In this document: positions 11,715 through 22,829 of the stretch, in pieces
Position numbering within the stretch: position 1 is the first letter of the stretch
Layout: every line of letters starts with the position of its first letter
From: Schistosoma haematobium
Lineage: Eukaryota; Platyhelminthes; Trematoda; Strigeidida; Schistosomatidae
Direction: 5' to 3'
Assembly: GCF_000699445.3 (NCBI RefSeq)
Contig: NC_067201.1
Span: forward strand, 19,633,001 to 19,697,000
Length of the DNA stretch: 64,000 bases
Made by a program: the position numbers and the translations under genes
Notes under the pieces: generated by a model
Told to the model about the DNA's origin: nothing
What the model saw: only the letters and a program-made list of their open reading frames with translations
The model's database searches: none

Positions 11715-11870
11715 AAGATGGATAGTGACTAGCAGTGGAATCCAGGAAACGCGTTTCGTCCCATTCCGGGACTCGTCAGCTGGATATACCTGCATCTCAC
11801 AGTCGATGTTCACTCTGGGACTTGGACCTAATACCGTTCGCTTCAATAAGAGACTGATCAATCGTAGTCC
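11715..11870 (-). repeat. Sm-alpha-type hammerhead repeat (partial monomer)
   Basis: On the - strand this reads …gtccaagtcccagagtgaacatc…tatatccagctgacgag…ctggattccactgctag. The arrangement is that of the classical schistosome Sm-alpha satellite/SINE, which is known to encode hammerhead ribozymes. It differs from the tRNA-headed SINE elsewhere in the window in stem sequences and flanks. Both ends are approximate. Confidence 0.7.
11740..11785 (-). ncRNA. Sm-alpha-type type I hammerhead ribozyme
   Basis: On the - strand, stem I pairs ATCCAG with CTGGAT (6 of 6). The core is CTGACGA, stem II is GTCCC/GGGAC with loop GGAAT (5 of 5), and GAAA follows. A short stem III is built from CGCG. The cleavage triplet reads UUC where the family norm is GUC. 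All core bases match the hammerhead consensus, so this is the most intact catalytic core in the window. Confidence 0.85.
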
Positions 11871-13207
11871 TAAACACCAAAAGGAAGATTCTAGTGAACA
11901 ATACCAAGTGAATTTAGACTACCATTACAGTTTACAATTTAATCGAACCGATCGATTAGTTATATAAAAAAAATCCCATAATACATTTATTTTTATTATT
12001 GCTAATGTTATCCTGTTATTATTTTTTATCTTTCAGATACATGATGAAAGCCTTCCATTTATGCTTAGATCAACTTCGCTTATTGAATGAATAATTCTAT
12101 TGTTGCTTCATATAATGACTCTCTAATGTATCTTTTATTCTTCATTATTATAATTATTGTCTCCAGTATTAATCATGGTTATTATGTCTGATAAGTCATT
12201 ATAATCTGTTGGTGTATTTTAAGAGGTAGTATTTAGCCAATCTCTTCTATCACTTCTTCTTTATACTCGTTTTTATTTACTGTTATTATGATTAAGATCT
12301 ACTATTTCTTTGCTCATTTCTTTACATCTCAGATATTAACTACCTTCAGATATTCTGTGTATTATGTCCTCATGCAATTGTTGTTTACTTTCTCTTCTTT
12401 TTTGTTTCCAAAATGCTGTTGTCATGTTTGATTTGATTCAGATATGATGTTGTATACGTATACAAATCTTTTATCTCTACAGTTATGAATGTTTAGACAT
12501 TTTAAGATGTTTTTCACATTAGCAATGTAAGGTACGTTTAAAAAGTTTAAACATACAATTTATTCTCTAATTTGATTAATGTTTATCCTATGATTGTTTA
12601 TCTCTTTATTCAACCATCAATCCTAACGATCGTGCAACTGACCACACATGAAATACATGTTTCTTTCTGAAATACTAATAGAATCAAGATTCCGTTAAGT
12701 TTCTGTCAAAATATCAGTCTTGGTATTGGATACAACATAATGGCACAAGTATTCGAATTATAATTGACTGCCTTGTTACCATCTAATCAATGATAATAAT
12801 AATAATCACTTTATCCATTTTAAGAATGACCATATTAAGTAAATTTCAAATTAACGATATCTCAACTATACCAAAAAATTAAAATTAACTTTTCAGATAT
12901 TGTCACTGTTAGCTACAAGGAAGGGAAGCGTGAAATGTACTTACCCAAAATTGACTGTTCAGTATTCTGGTCAAAATGTACATTTAAATAGAAACTTCTG
13001 TATCCAACTGAGTTCATTCGATTTTAACCATCTCCTTAAATTGTCCACACCAAAATATACTAATCAAGACTTTGGATAACGATTCAATCACTAAAAAATT
13101 GATTACTTGTATCACTTGGTCGTAATTCTGTACATATTTCGATCCGTTGTTATTAGTTCTTCAACTAAGGTAGCCGACGTTTGATTTTCTCATGAAATGA
13201 GGGTGAC
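11871..13207. other. Intergenic stretch, nothing recognised
   Basis: AT-rich; no gene, tRNA or repeat I can name. Confidence 0.45.
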
Positions 13208-13217
13208 TTATAAAGTT

Positions 13218-13631
13218 CAACCTGTGAAATTTCTAAAACTCTCCACAAAACCCATTCTGATAATAATCAAGTGCTCACTAGTGACTGACTTCAGGAGAAA
13301 CTTCTGGAGTTCTAGTGAGAAGCCGTTACCAGTGGAGTTCAACCAGGTCTGTTGTGAGATAACAACTCACTGAAGACAATGGTGTACGGTGGCGCAACTT
13401 CGTGGATTGGTTGAAGTTAGACATTAACACCGTTGGATGCCGGCTCAGTGGTCTAGTGGTTAAGTGCTCGCGCGCGAAGCCAGTAGGTCCTGGGTTCGAG
13501 CCCCGCGTGGTGCGGGATCGTGGATGCGCATTGCTGAGGAGTCCCATACTAGGACGAGACGGCCGTCCAGTGCTTCCAGGTTGTCCATGGTGGTCTAGCT
13601 TCAATCAACTCATGATTTCAACCTGTGAAAT
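13218..13631 (+). repeat. Full-length, circularly permuted hammerhead SINE with 10-bp TSD
   Basis: The insertion begins with the END of the SINE tail (caacctgtgaaatttctaaa…ccacaaaacccattctgat). It then runs through a linker, the head (cgcaacttcgtggattgg…acattaacaccgttgg), the tRNA-like region, the hammerhead, and the START of the tail, stopping at caacctgtgaaattt. The 15-nt word that opens the unit also closes it, about 401 bp apart. A direct repeat, ttataaagtt, flanks the unit at 13208-13217 and 13632-13641. The tRNA-like part has an A box (ggctcagtgg, 13441-13450) and a B box (gggttcgagcc, near 13492-13502), the internal promoter of RNA polymerase III. Confidence 0.8.
13528..13573 (+). ncRNA. 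Hammerhead ribozyme motif in SINE
   Basis: Stem I pairs GCATTG (13528-13533) with CAGTGC (13568-13573), 6 of 6 with one G-U. The core is CTGAGGA (13534-13540). Stem II is GTCC/GGAC with loop CATACTA. Stem III is reduced to AC/GT. The cleavage triplet is GTC, cutting after 13567. The GAAA box reads GAGA, an A14-to-G change that should weaken or abolish cleavage. Confidence 0.8.
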
Positions 13632-13641
13632 TTATAAAGTT

Positions 13642-14409
13642 TCATTGGTCTCGGATATTTGGAACAAGTCACTGATAATTCCTAGACCTAGGTGTTGTTT
13701 TCGTTTACACTTGTGATGAAACCTACCTTAAAGTAATACTATTGTTTTCACCCTGCAAATGTAGACTTTCCCTCCATACTACGTAAGCTGTTTTAGAAGT
13801 CTGTAACAGAACAAATGGAAATGGTTTGTGTTTTTGTAGTGATAAAAAAATAGAACGTAGTTTTCATTTCTTTCCATTTACTAATCGAAATTTCCAACCT
13901 GGCTGTAGTACATTCTCGACAAATCGACATAATGCTCAATCATTTTCGTCGGTTTTCTGTACATTACTATTAACTTATTAATTGATGACAAGTAAATTAC
14001 AACTAACAATTTTCAATTACATATTGATGTTCTAGTATCCCTAAGTGAACAGTTGGGAAAAAAATATGCTGGAATGAAAAATTATTAAGACCAGTTCGTA
14101 TTAACACATTAAAGAAATACATAATAGAATTATCTGAAACAATTCAACGGGTTTATTGTTCAATAATTGAACTAATGTGATCTGAAGATAAGTCAGTTTG
14201 TATTCATTTCCTATGAATCATCGAAGGTTCTTTTTTTTTTTTTGTTTATAGGAAATAGTACTATTTGTTCAATCTCTTTTCAACAGATGTTTTCACCTGC
14301 CTAATGTTTATACGACGAGACTATAATTTATGGACGACTTTTGAACGAATCTTACGTGACCTTAAGAAATGTTAGCCAATTAGGAAACAGTAAGTATAGA
14401 GAAAAATTC
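13642..14409. other. Intergenic stretch, nothing recognised
   Basis: No supported feature apart from a T-rich run near 14230-14242. Confidence 0.45.
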
Positions 14410-14830
14410 TATTATACAAAACCAAATAATTAAAGTAGATACGCTACTTTTACATGGTTCAAAAACTTGTCAAGGTTAGAATGAGGTTCTAAAATCGTAA
14501 CGAATACAGTAGAGGAAATCATCCATGATATAGTCGCAAAAACTCTCAGCCTCGTCCACATAACTTCATTACCTTTTGTGTGCACTCCGGTAGTTGGGTC
14601 CATAAAATGCCACTTGTGGATAACGACACGATGCACATAAATCTATGTATCCATCTGTACGCCTTCCAAACAACCGTACATATTGTAGTACCCGGGTGTA
14701 GTCAGTGTTACTGGTGCTTTTATTATCCAGTTCGCAACAATTGTCATAGTTTGCTTAAGTCCCAATCTGGGTAGGGCGGAAGAAATCCCATTCTAGCCGA
14801 CTTCCTTCAATACATGTTACATCAAAAGAT
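14410..14830 (-). pseudogene. Merlin (ISXO2-like) DNA transposase relic
   Basis: On the - strand, frames spell HPGTTI..VVWKAYRWIHRFM, then WHFMDPTTGVHTKGNEVMW. This matches the conserved C-terminal half of ISXO2/Merlin DDE transposases, where a 'PGTTI…W.AY' block precedes 'NFVDP.TGAHT..IE..W'. The final acidic catalytic residue (E of NEVMW) is still visible. The two blocks sit in different frames and stops interrupt the rest, so this is a fossil. Terminal inverted repeats were not found. Merlin elements are known in schistosomes. Confidence 0.65.
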
Positions 14831-17800
14831 AACATCACGGTAGTCTATACAAGTTATTTGATCACCATAATCGCAAACAGGAACATTTTAATAGTCCCGT
14901 CTGTTGTAGTCGCTCAATCATCACATTTTCTCTAAAATTCGCTGTGAATCACACTAGTCTGACTAAACATTCGCCCAGGTTGTAAGCAACAAATCAAACT
15001 ACTAATAAACTGAACTAAAAATCATGTAACAAGCACGAAAATTGACGTGATACGGAAAAAATGCTGTTAATAGCTGATAACGGGACCCAAGATGTTCGAC
15101 AATGTGTAACACGTGCGCGAAAACCGATGGCTTGACGTCCTGGCCGTTCGTACAAGGGCACTGGATAGTGAAATTGGCGCTATGACCTTGAAATTCCTGA
15201 GACGCTTCTGATTTGCTCGTGTTGTTTGTTCTTTATCTATCTACATTAGTATTGCATGACTATGCCATTTTTATGAATCCCAGTTAACCATATGAAAAAG
15301 CAAATAAAGCGAAATTTAGAGCTAACAATGAAAACCTCAGTGAAAATTGTATTTTCACCTATTAAACAAACTATAACATGTACGAAAATATTTGATACCA
15401 CAAAGATACAAAACATTGAAAAGTAGATGTTCTAAAAACCTACGGACATGTACTAAATATCTAGGAAAATAAAAATGGTTAGTCGATTGAAAACCAAAGA
15501 TTGTATTACACAGTAATTTAAGGTATTTCTAAGCTGACTTCGTTATGATTTTTTTTTAATGGCGCCTGCTTAATTATCCATGTTTGTATTATACATTCTA
15601 TGGTTGTGTATATTTGTTTATATGATGCAACATTAATAAGACATGGTAAATCGACATGACAAACTCGTGAATCCATGTATGAATTCATTATAATAACACA
15701 CGACCTGCTTACAGACATATCTGAACGAGTCATTTTTATTATAAACTTGTTTATTTAACTTAACAGAAAGTAAAATTTACTATGGATCACGCAACTGTTA
15801 TCAGTAAAAGAAGCAGAATATTTCTTTATAAATGTAGCTGGTATGGTTATATAGTGTCATTTACATGTCAATAAATCAACTAACTTTTAACGGCGTTTTA
15901 ATATACTTTGTAAACTTGGAACTACTTACATGTGCTACTACTGATCTGCAATTTCCAGATATTGAGACGTATTTGCCGGTCTTTATTTTTAGTTAATCTG
16001 GTAATGCTTTAACTTGATTGGATGGATACTATTATAATCTTATTTCAGTGGCACGTCTAAGATCAGTCATTCTTCATATCACAGTGACATAGCGATAACT
16101 TACATCTGTGTTCAAGGAACATTCCTTTTTTATATGCCCAGTTATTATCGCATCATTCTTCTTGAGATCATTGCGAAAGAGTAACACTAGCAGGAAACTC
16201 CAAACAAGAGTTCCATCACCTGGACTACATTTCTCATATTCATTCAGATATACAACACCTGATGTTATTGAGTTAGTCGCATGTACCTTTTCGGTGTTAG
16301 GATCCTTGAACCATTTTCAACTGTGCTGAACTAATTCTACTTACAAAAGATAACGATCACCACCGTAAGTTGTCATGAACAATTATGTAACTTCAATCTA
16401 AGTTGGCTGGAACGATTAAGATTTCTTTGATATTCGTCCTTCGACTGTTTTAAAATCGTATCGTCAGGGTGTCTTCAGTATAATATGTGATATTTTACGT
16501 CCAGAACTTCTGACGAACTCAACGACCTCTTCTGGTCTAGATTAAACTAATTAAATTTTACAAACTGGAAAAAAGGATATCAGAGATACTCCGGATTAAG
16601 TATTCCTGCAAGAACTTAAATTGGATGATTAAGAGTTGATCGAAAACACCACGGTGAATTCCAAACATTATATCTCAAGTATATATTCGCATTATTATTT
16701 TACATTGGGATTATATTTTCTATTACCCTATATTGAGTGGTGAAAATCCTGTGCTTGAAATTGGAAACTCCCGCACCAGCTACCCTGTTTCAGTATTTAA
16801 ATAAAAATCTACTGCAACCACCAACCTGACTTCTTTCATCTGTCAGACGACGGTAACTACCAGACCCTTGAATTTTTTCAGCACAAGTCACGTATCAGAC
16901 CTAATTGTGCCACCTATAAATGATATTGCAAACCACCAAAATTCAAAGGTTTTGTGTGTGTTTTATTCTAGTGAATGATGAATGATTGTCAGATGTACCA
17001 TCAACCTCTTACAAGGCCTGTTTTATAAGGAAGGGATTAGTCGAATACGGTGTCCTCATATTTTTAGAAACGTAACACGAAATTTGATGTGTATCGAGGA
17101 AAGACTTAGAACAATACACAACTGCATATCATGTCACTTATTCAGAATCTGAGAAATAGTAAAAGACAATTCACTACGAATTATCCGCTTTATTCTTCAC
17201 AAGTCAGAAAACGATCGAGTTTTAAAGTCCGATAAATAGTACCTTGATGAAGTACAAGCTTTACATTTTTTAAAACAGAAAAAAACTTTTGACAGTTGAA
17301 TTTACCCCAAAATCTCCCAATTTATTCAACAGAAACTTCAAAAGTGTGTTTGCACAAAAGAGAGAAGTTCTAGTACTTTGGGGTCTGAATTCAGGTGTAT
17401 GCTACGAATGGTTGACATTTAAAATATGTAAAACTAGTCAAATCTGTTTGCTTAAGAAGAATATTTAAAATCGTCTAATTCAACTTAAATCGAGCTCGGC
17501 GAACCATAGTAAAATCCACAGAATAGTCTATTTTAGTAAAAATTACATCATATTATGACAAATCATAAGACTAGATAAATGTAAACATAACTAACAAAGT
17601 TGAGTATAGTTACGCCCGTAGTTATTTTAGTTGAAATTTGATTTGGCCGGGGAATTATTATTACCCCATGCAAAAGCTCCATTTCATTTCAGATTTAGAT
17701 TTGTGTAGTAAGGACAGAAAGCCCAACGGATTAGGATTAAAGCTATTATTATAGCAGAAATAATAATGAACTTAGACTGTAATTCGACATTTGTAAGTCC

Positions 17801-17980
17801 AACAAAAGGAACACAGCCCTATTATTAATCCCCGTTTTAACTTTAACTTTCTCGATCTAATTTACTTATGTCAACCCATCATTCCATTTGTCCTCCGACT
17901 AGTGCTCACGCGTTTTGTTGTATTGTTATGTCAATTAATACGCATAACTAACGATTTCAATCGATACTAATAACCTTTCT
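14831..17980. other. 3-kb stretch with no supported gene
   Basis: Short frames (e.g. 15518-15733 -, 16108-16329 +) lack homology and splice partners. I see no recognisable repeat. Confidence 0.4.
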
Positions 17981-17989
17981 TACTTACGC

Positions 17990-18660
17990 CTGTTACTCCC
18001 AATTGAGCATAGGCTACCGACCAGCATTCTCCAACCCACATCGTCCTGGGCCTTCCTTTCTAGTTCTTCTCATGTCTGTCTCCATTTCTCACCGTAATGT
18101 GTTCTTTCGTCTTCTTCTTCTCCTTTAACCTTGAGAATTCCGTGTAATGGCTTGCCTTGTGACACAGTTGGGAGCTTTCCTCAATATGTGTCCTATACAC
18201 TTCCATCGCTTCTTCCTGATTTCCTCCACTGGAATCTGGTTTGTTCTCTCCCACAGTAGGTTGCTGCTGACAGTGTCTGACCAACGGATCCGAAGTATTT
18301 TGCGTGGACAACTGTTAATACACACATGTATCTTCTGGATGATAGCTATCGTATTTCTCCAAGTTTCCGCCTCATACAGTACAACTGTCTTAACATTTGT
18401 ATTGAAACTTTTGACTTTGGTGTTGGTTGATAGTTGTTTTGAGTCCCAGAAGTTCTTTAGTTGTAAATATGCTGCTCTTGCTTCGCCGATCGGCTTCATC
18501 AGATCCACCCTTGATCATCAGTGATGCTGCCTAGATATGTTGAGGTTTTTACACCTTCCAAATCTTTTCCGTCAATTATGATTTGATTGTTGCATGCTGT
18601 GTTGTATCGGAAAATCTCGCTTTTTTCTTTGTGTATGTTGAGACTGACGGCTGATGAAGC
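17990..18660 (-). pseudogene. RTE-like (SR2-type) retrotransposon, C-terminal fragment
   Basis: The - strand frame at 18125-18508 encodes [39 protein letters not shown] and [20 protein letters not shown]. This is the region after the reverse transcriptase in RTE-clade elements ('LLYGAETW', 'RKRRWKWIGH'). An overlapping frame continues the C-terminus. Frameshifts separate the pieces. The + strand open frame over the same bases is an antisense shadow. Confidence 0.8.
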
Positions 18661-18679
18661 TGCTGCTGTCATCAACTAA

Positions 18680-20110
18680 TTTCATGAGCGACCAATTTTT
18701 CACTATTTCTCCAGCCTCTATTAAAAACATCTTCCAAGACTCGTTCGTCAATACTTGAAACAGTAGTGATCGTAGGATTATTCTTAGTCACTTTATGGTG
18801 AACGCTCATGACCAGCTCTAGGGAAAAAAAGCATCTGCTATCTTATTCCGGTTCGAACCACACAATTTGTCTGAGACTAGCGTCGGCTCTTTTGAAGCTG
18901 CCAGGTGCGTCCTTATTGCAAGCTCCTACGAACGTGTGTTTAGAGTCAACAATTTTCACTTCATTTACTTTTATGTATACACGTTTAGCACTTTCCTCAG
19001 TAGACATTCAGGTGTTGATGTGAACATTTGTTTTACTGTCTCTTTGTTCTTCCCGCTGCCAGTGCTACATGGTATGATGCCTCCAGGCACATTCTTCCAT
19101 GACACGTGACGTCGGCGCTCAAAAGTTTATTGCTATTTGGTTCGCCTTCAGACAGACATTACACAACATCTTCAGTACAACTCCTAATCTTTAATTATAA
19201 TCCTGGTCTTTGAAACTTTCACATTGGTCTAAGGGTTGGTTTTTAGTGCACGATAAAAATGGCGACTCAACAGCGCTTGACCTTACGTGTAGAGAGACAT
19301 CAGACTGCTGAAGAACGGTACTCTCACCCCATGCTCTGAGCTGAGTTTTTATCAGTAACAACAGATGACTGCCTTTGGTTGCGATTAGAAGGATTTCCAT
19401 TAACAAGTAATCCGTACCTCGTATTAGCAATATGCGGCTGCTCTTTCACAAATTCACATAGATCCCCAACCAAAAGCTCCCTACCCGTCTTAAGAGTTTT
19501 ATACGCCACCTTCACCCATTCTCTTTGTAAGTGTAGTGGGATATTCAAAAACATACTCCACATAGTCCTTGTTGAATTAGCCGCTTACGACAACCTTCTT
19601 CTGCTTCAAGCAAAGCATAATGAACAATAGTCCTGGATTTACTGCCTCAATACTGAATCAGTTAGCTTGACCCAGGTTGGAATCCAACGCTTTCACCAAA
19701 ACAGTCTTCGAAATTCCGTATCAAACTGCAATAGTTCATAGAATCACCATCAAACCTTATGATACCTCGCTTCGGTAGGTCTAAAGCTTTAGATATTATT
19801 GTTATTCAGTCATTTACAGGAGAAACATCGACTCCACATGAGGCAGATGCAGGCTCGTACAACGTCACCTTTCGGCCACAACTTGGTTATAATGCTCTCT
19901 TCCCTTTCAGCGTAACCTTTTCAATTCAATGTCTCTTGCTGTCTGGGCTGGGCGTACTTTGCCTATTTCTAACTTTAACAAGGGATCTATTCGGTAGCCG
20001 TTTTCTTTAAATTGGTCATCTTTATCAGTGAGAAGACAAATAAGCAATCTGAGTTGTTTTCTGATTCTTCTCAGTAAGCATTTAACATTACTCATCATAG
20101 AAATTTATGG
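18680..20110 (-). pseudogene. BEL/Pao LTR retrotransposon gag relic
   Basis: On the - strand, frames in order give an N-terminal gag-like piece (19907-20098), LQREWVKVAYKTLKTGRELL with DLCEFVKEQPHIANTRYG (19324-19563), then SCTKNQPLDQCESFKDQ. After this come 'CNVC', and ECAWRHHTM followed by a stop and His. The layout matches BEL/Pao gag: an 'F.DLC.FV..Q…N.RYG' block followed by CCHC knuckles ending 'C..RHHT.LH'. Stops and frameshifts break it throughout. No LTRs were recognised. Confidence 0.6.
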
Positions 20111-20386
20111 TGAGTTACTGGTCGAAACTTTGCCCTACAGATATTCTACTAGAACTGTAAACGCGATACCGGCGAACTCGTAGTTTATGTAAATTAAGCT
20201 GTATTCAGAACAAAGATAACTGTGCTCCAAACTTAATCTGTTTCTAAACGTAAAATCAACTAGTACACTAATTAGAGGAGGTACATTAATTCAGTGAAAC
20301 GCACATATATATCGACTAGTATTTCGTGTCTTAACCAAATGAACAAAAATTATTTTTTACACTAACATAATAGTATAATAATGTTC

Positions 20387-20410
20387 ATCCCTGTCACATG
20401 TGACAGGGAT
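20387..20410. repeat. Perfect 24-bp palindrome
   Basis: Two 12-bp arms (atccctgtcaca and its exact reverse complement) meet with no spacer. No neighbouring element explains it. Confidence 0.9.
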
Positions 20411-21915
20411 AGTCTACAGACACACCAAACCAGAATGACGTGATAAGAGCTTTAGCAACGATTTGATTGGTTGGTTACGAACATGACTAATAATCATGCT
20501 TAATCCCACTTTGTTTAATTGTTGAATAATCTTCACGCAGGTTTTCATTTTGCGCGTGTCAAAAAGTAAAACCCAGAAAACTGTATTATAACATGTATTT
20601 ACCCATCAGTTGCTGCCGCCTTCATTTTCTGATTTATCTTTCAGCTTACCAATACCCGGATGATTCTTATTATTCTTGGTAACCTCCGGCCAGCGACAAT
20701 CTCATCCAATTCCGTATCGAACTAACGTCACGTTGATTCTGGTGTGAGAGTAGTGTAGTGTCGTTGAACCCTAACCACACGTCGTTCAATGCCGAGCTAT
20801 AATTACTAGGAAAGATTATTTCAATCCAGTAGGATAGCATGGCTTAAGTACATCGTATGATCGAAGTTCTCGGTGAGTAAACGAGCTTTTTACTTTGTAT
20901 TTGGGTTTAGTTCTTCGTGTAGGAGAGACTCCTTAGTAGAAACTATCCCGAAATAAATTGCTTTAGCCTATGATTTGTCCTGATCGTTGTCTATTATTTG
21001 AGAGCCACACGCATAATGAAGCTGGGAGTTTTGCATGTTAGACCTTTCTGAGTACTTTCAGAATCCGCGTTTTGTCCTATACTATAAAGCAAATAGATGA
21101 TAATTTCCGCTTCTGTTTCTGGAGATAGCTTGCTAAATAGGAACTTAATTTGTCTTAGGTCGTGTTTAATTCTAATCTTTAGTTCCTCTTCGAGAGATTC
21201 TCTTGAGGAAAAATGACTGACCCCTCAGTGAGATCCTCTCCGACCTGATGTGCAGTTTTGTTTCCTGGAACCTGCTCGTTCGTGAAGTCCGGCCTGTTGT
21301 CACACGCGAAGGTCTCACTATGCTTTTTCGCTTTTCTTAATCTGGGTGTAACCGCAAATCAGTTATTGAATTTATTATGTCCATTGATCACATCGTCTAC
21401 ACCACTCAGACTTGTGCGTTGATATGTGATTCAGGAGCAGGAACCTTCGATATGTATAACTTAGGACTCCATATTATTTATTTCTTTTCAGCGTAATTTT
21501 TCTCTTATTTCTTAACTATGATTACGTTTGTGTGTTTGTTGTCCGTCACTTAGATGGTTTCGTTCAAATCCAAAGCATGACTCATGATAACGTTCACTGC
21601 TTCCTCGGAAACTGGAAGCTGCTCACATGCTGCTAGCTGTTTATCTTAATGCGACTTTCAAGCTGTGTTTAACGGCCCAGTCTACTCACGAATCGGTAGA
21701 GCGGCATGCTTTGCACAACCAACAAGATAGTGCCTTTCATCACCTTTTATATGCAGCCGGTGTGAGTCCGGTACACACGTTGCGATACCAATCGTTGCAG
21801 TTGTCATATTGTGTTCCATCTTCGACGGAAAAAAAACATGCGTGTCCATGACAAGGATGTTCTGCTTGCACCATAAACATTTTAAGTGATCTCATAATGA
21901 TGGATGTGTCGCTCA
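20411..21915. other. Stretch without supported gene
   Basis: The frame at 21627-21851 (+) has somewhat protein-like composition (RHALHNQQDSAFHHLLYAAG) but no matching splice partner, so it is not called. Confidence 0.4.
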
Positions 21916-21925
21916 ATTTCGTTAG

Positions 21926-22170
21926 ACATTAACACCGTTGGATGCCGGCTCAATGGTCTAGTTGGCTAAGAGCCTGGCGTGAGACTGAAAGGTCCCGGGT
22001 TCGAATCCCGCGAGGTGGGGTCGTGGATGCGCCCCGCTGAGGAGTCATGCAATATGACGAAACGGCCATCCAGTGCTTCCAGGTTTTCCGTGGAGGTTTA
22101 GCTTCAATTGGCTCAGGATCTCCATTGTTGGAATTACTACATTCTCCACAAAACCCCTTCTGATAGTAAA
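21926..22170 (+). repeat. Hammerhead SINE copy, nearly full length from the head
   Basis: It starts in the head (ttagacattaacaccgttgg), then has the tRNA-like region with A box ggctcaatgg and B box gggttcgaatcc, the hammerhead, and the tail ending ccacaaaaccccttctgat. This is the cleanest copy of the tRNA-like B box in the window. A tRNA gene call here would be wrong: the 3' half of the tRNA is replaced by ribozyme sequence. Confidence 0.85.
22031..22076 (+). ncRNA. Hammerhead ribozyme motif in SINE
   Basis: The core is CTGAGGA (22037-22043), stem II is GTCAT/ATGAC (5 of 5, loop GCAAT), and GAAA lies at 22059-22062. Cleavage would follow AUC at 22070. Stem I (GCCCCG against CAGTGC) has two mismatches, so the core is intact but docking and cleavage may be poor. 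Confidence 0.7.
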
Positions 22171-22445
22171 AGGTTCAACCAACGAGCAAAAATTACACTT
22201 CATTTTCGTTTCGTGTGCCATCATATTAGGTATAAGATTTGATGTATTCGCACAGCAGAACTTATCTACAAACGATGTTATAGTATTTTTCAATTTAGAT
22301 TTACGTGTGTGAGTGTTTTTCCGCTTAACTTACAGTTAAATATTACCGCGGCTCAATTTTTTAAATTCGGTTATAGCCATGGGTCCTGAGTTCCATTGTT
22401 CCCGCTTTCAGGTACATTTAGTACTTTGTATTTACCCTTATTTCA

Positions 22446-22821
22446 GTGCCATCAATTGCTCAAACGTTTGGTCCACGTCGGGAGGCGAAAGCTTGAAAAT
22501 TTTGAACGACATAGCCTAGGCAAGTTACTTAACCGCCACTTATTGTGTAAGGCTTTAAGTACTTGGAAAGCTATGCGTTCCTCACAAAATTCCCATAACT
22601 GTTGGTCTGCCATAGAGCCTACGTGTTCAATCAGCTTTGATTGGGATGAAGATAGTGAATTCATCAGCGTATGTAATTTAACTGTGTCGAACACTAGTTA
22701 TTGCGATCTCTTGTCAAATACAACCGTAGACAGTGTTGATGAGGATGTTATATCTAGTGATCATCATTATGCATCACCCATTTTAGTTCTAGATTCTAAT
22801 CAGTGGTTATTCAGAGATTGA
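22446..22821 (+). CDS. Candidate terminal exon, basic helix then acidic tail
   Basis: A polypyrimidine tract and acceptor (acccttatttcag|TGC) precede an open frame of 125 codons ending in TGA. The product begins with a basic helical segment (CHQLLKRLVHVGRRKLENF, then LCKALSTWKAM), loosely like IQ or SFI1-type repeats. It ends in an acidic Ser-rich tail finishing SNQWLFRD. No convincing upstream exon was found and no family is recognised. The next region has little coding signal, so it could also be a chance frame. Confidence 0.35.
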
Positions 22822-22829
22822 GTTTCTTA

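Noticed and set aside
13440..13510. Possible tRNA genes at the SINE A/B boxes (also at about 21950-22020 and 58860-58930)
   Set aside because: A and B boxes are present, but the acceptor stem does not close and the sequence runs directly into a hammerhead. These are tRNA-derived SINE heads.
18147..18524. 125-codon + strand frame
   Set aside because: Antisense of the RTE C-terminal coding region, whose - strand frames have clear homology.
21627..21851. Candidate exon upstream of the 22446 exon
   Set aside because: Its possible donor (GCCG|GTGTGAG) leaves a phase that does not fit the exon at 22446.
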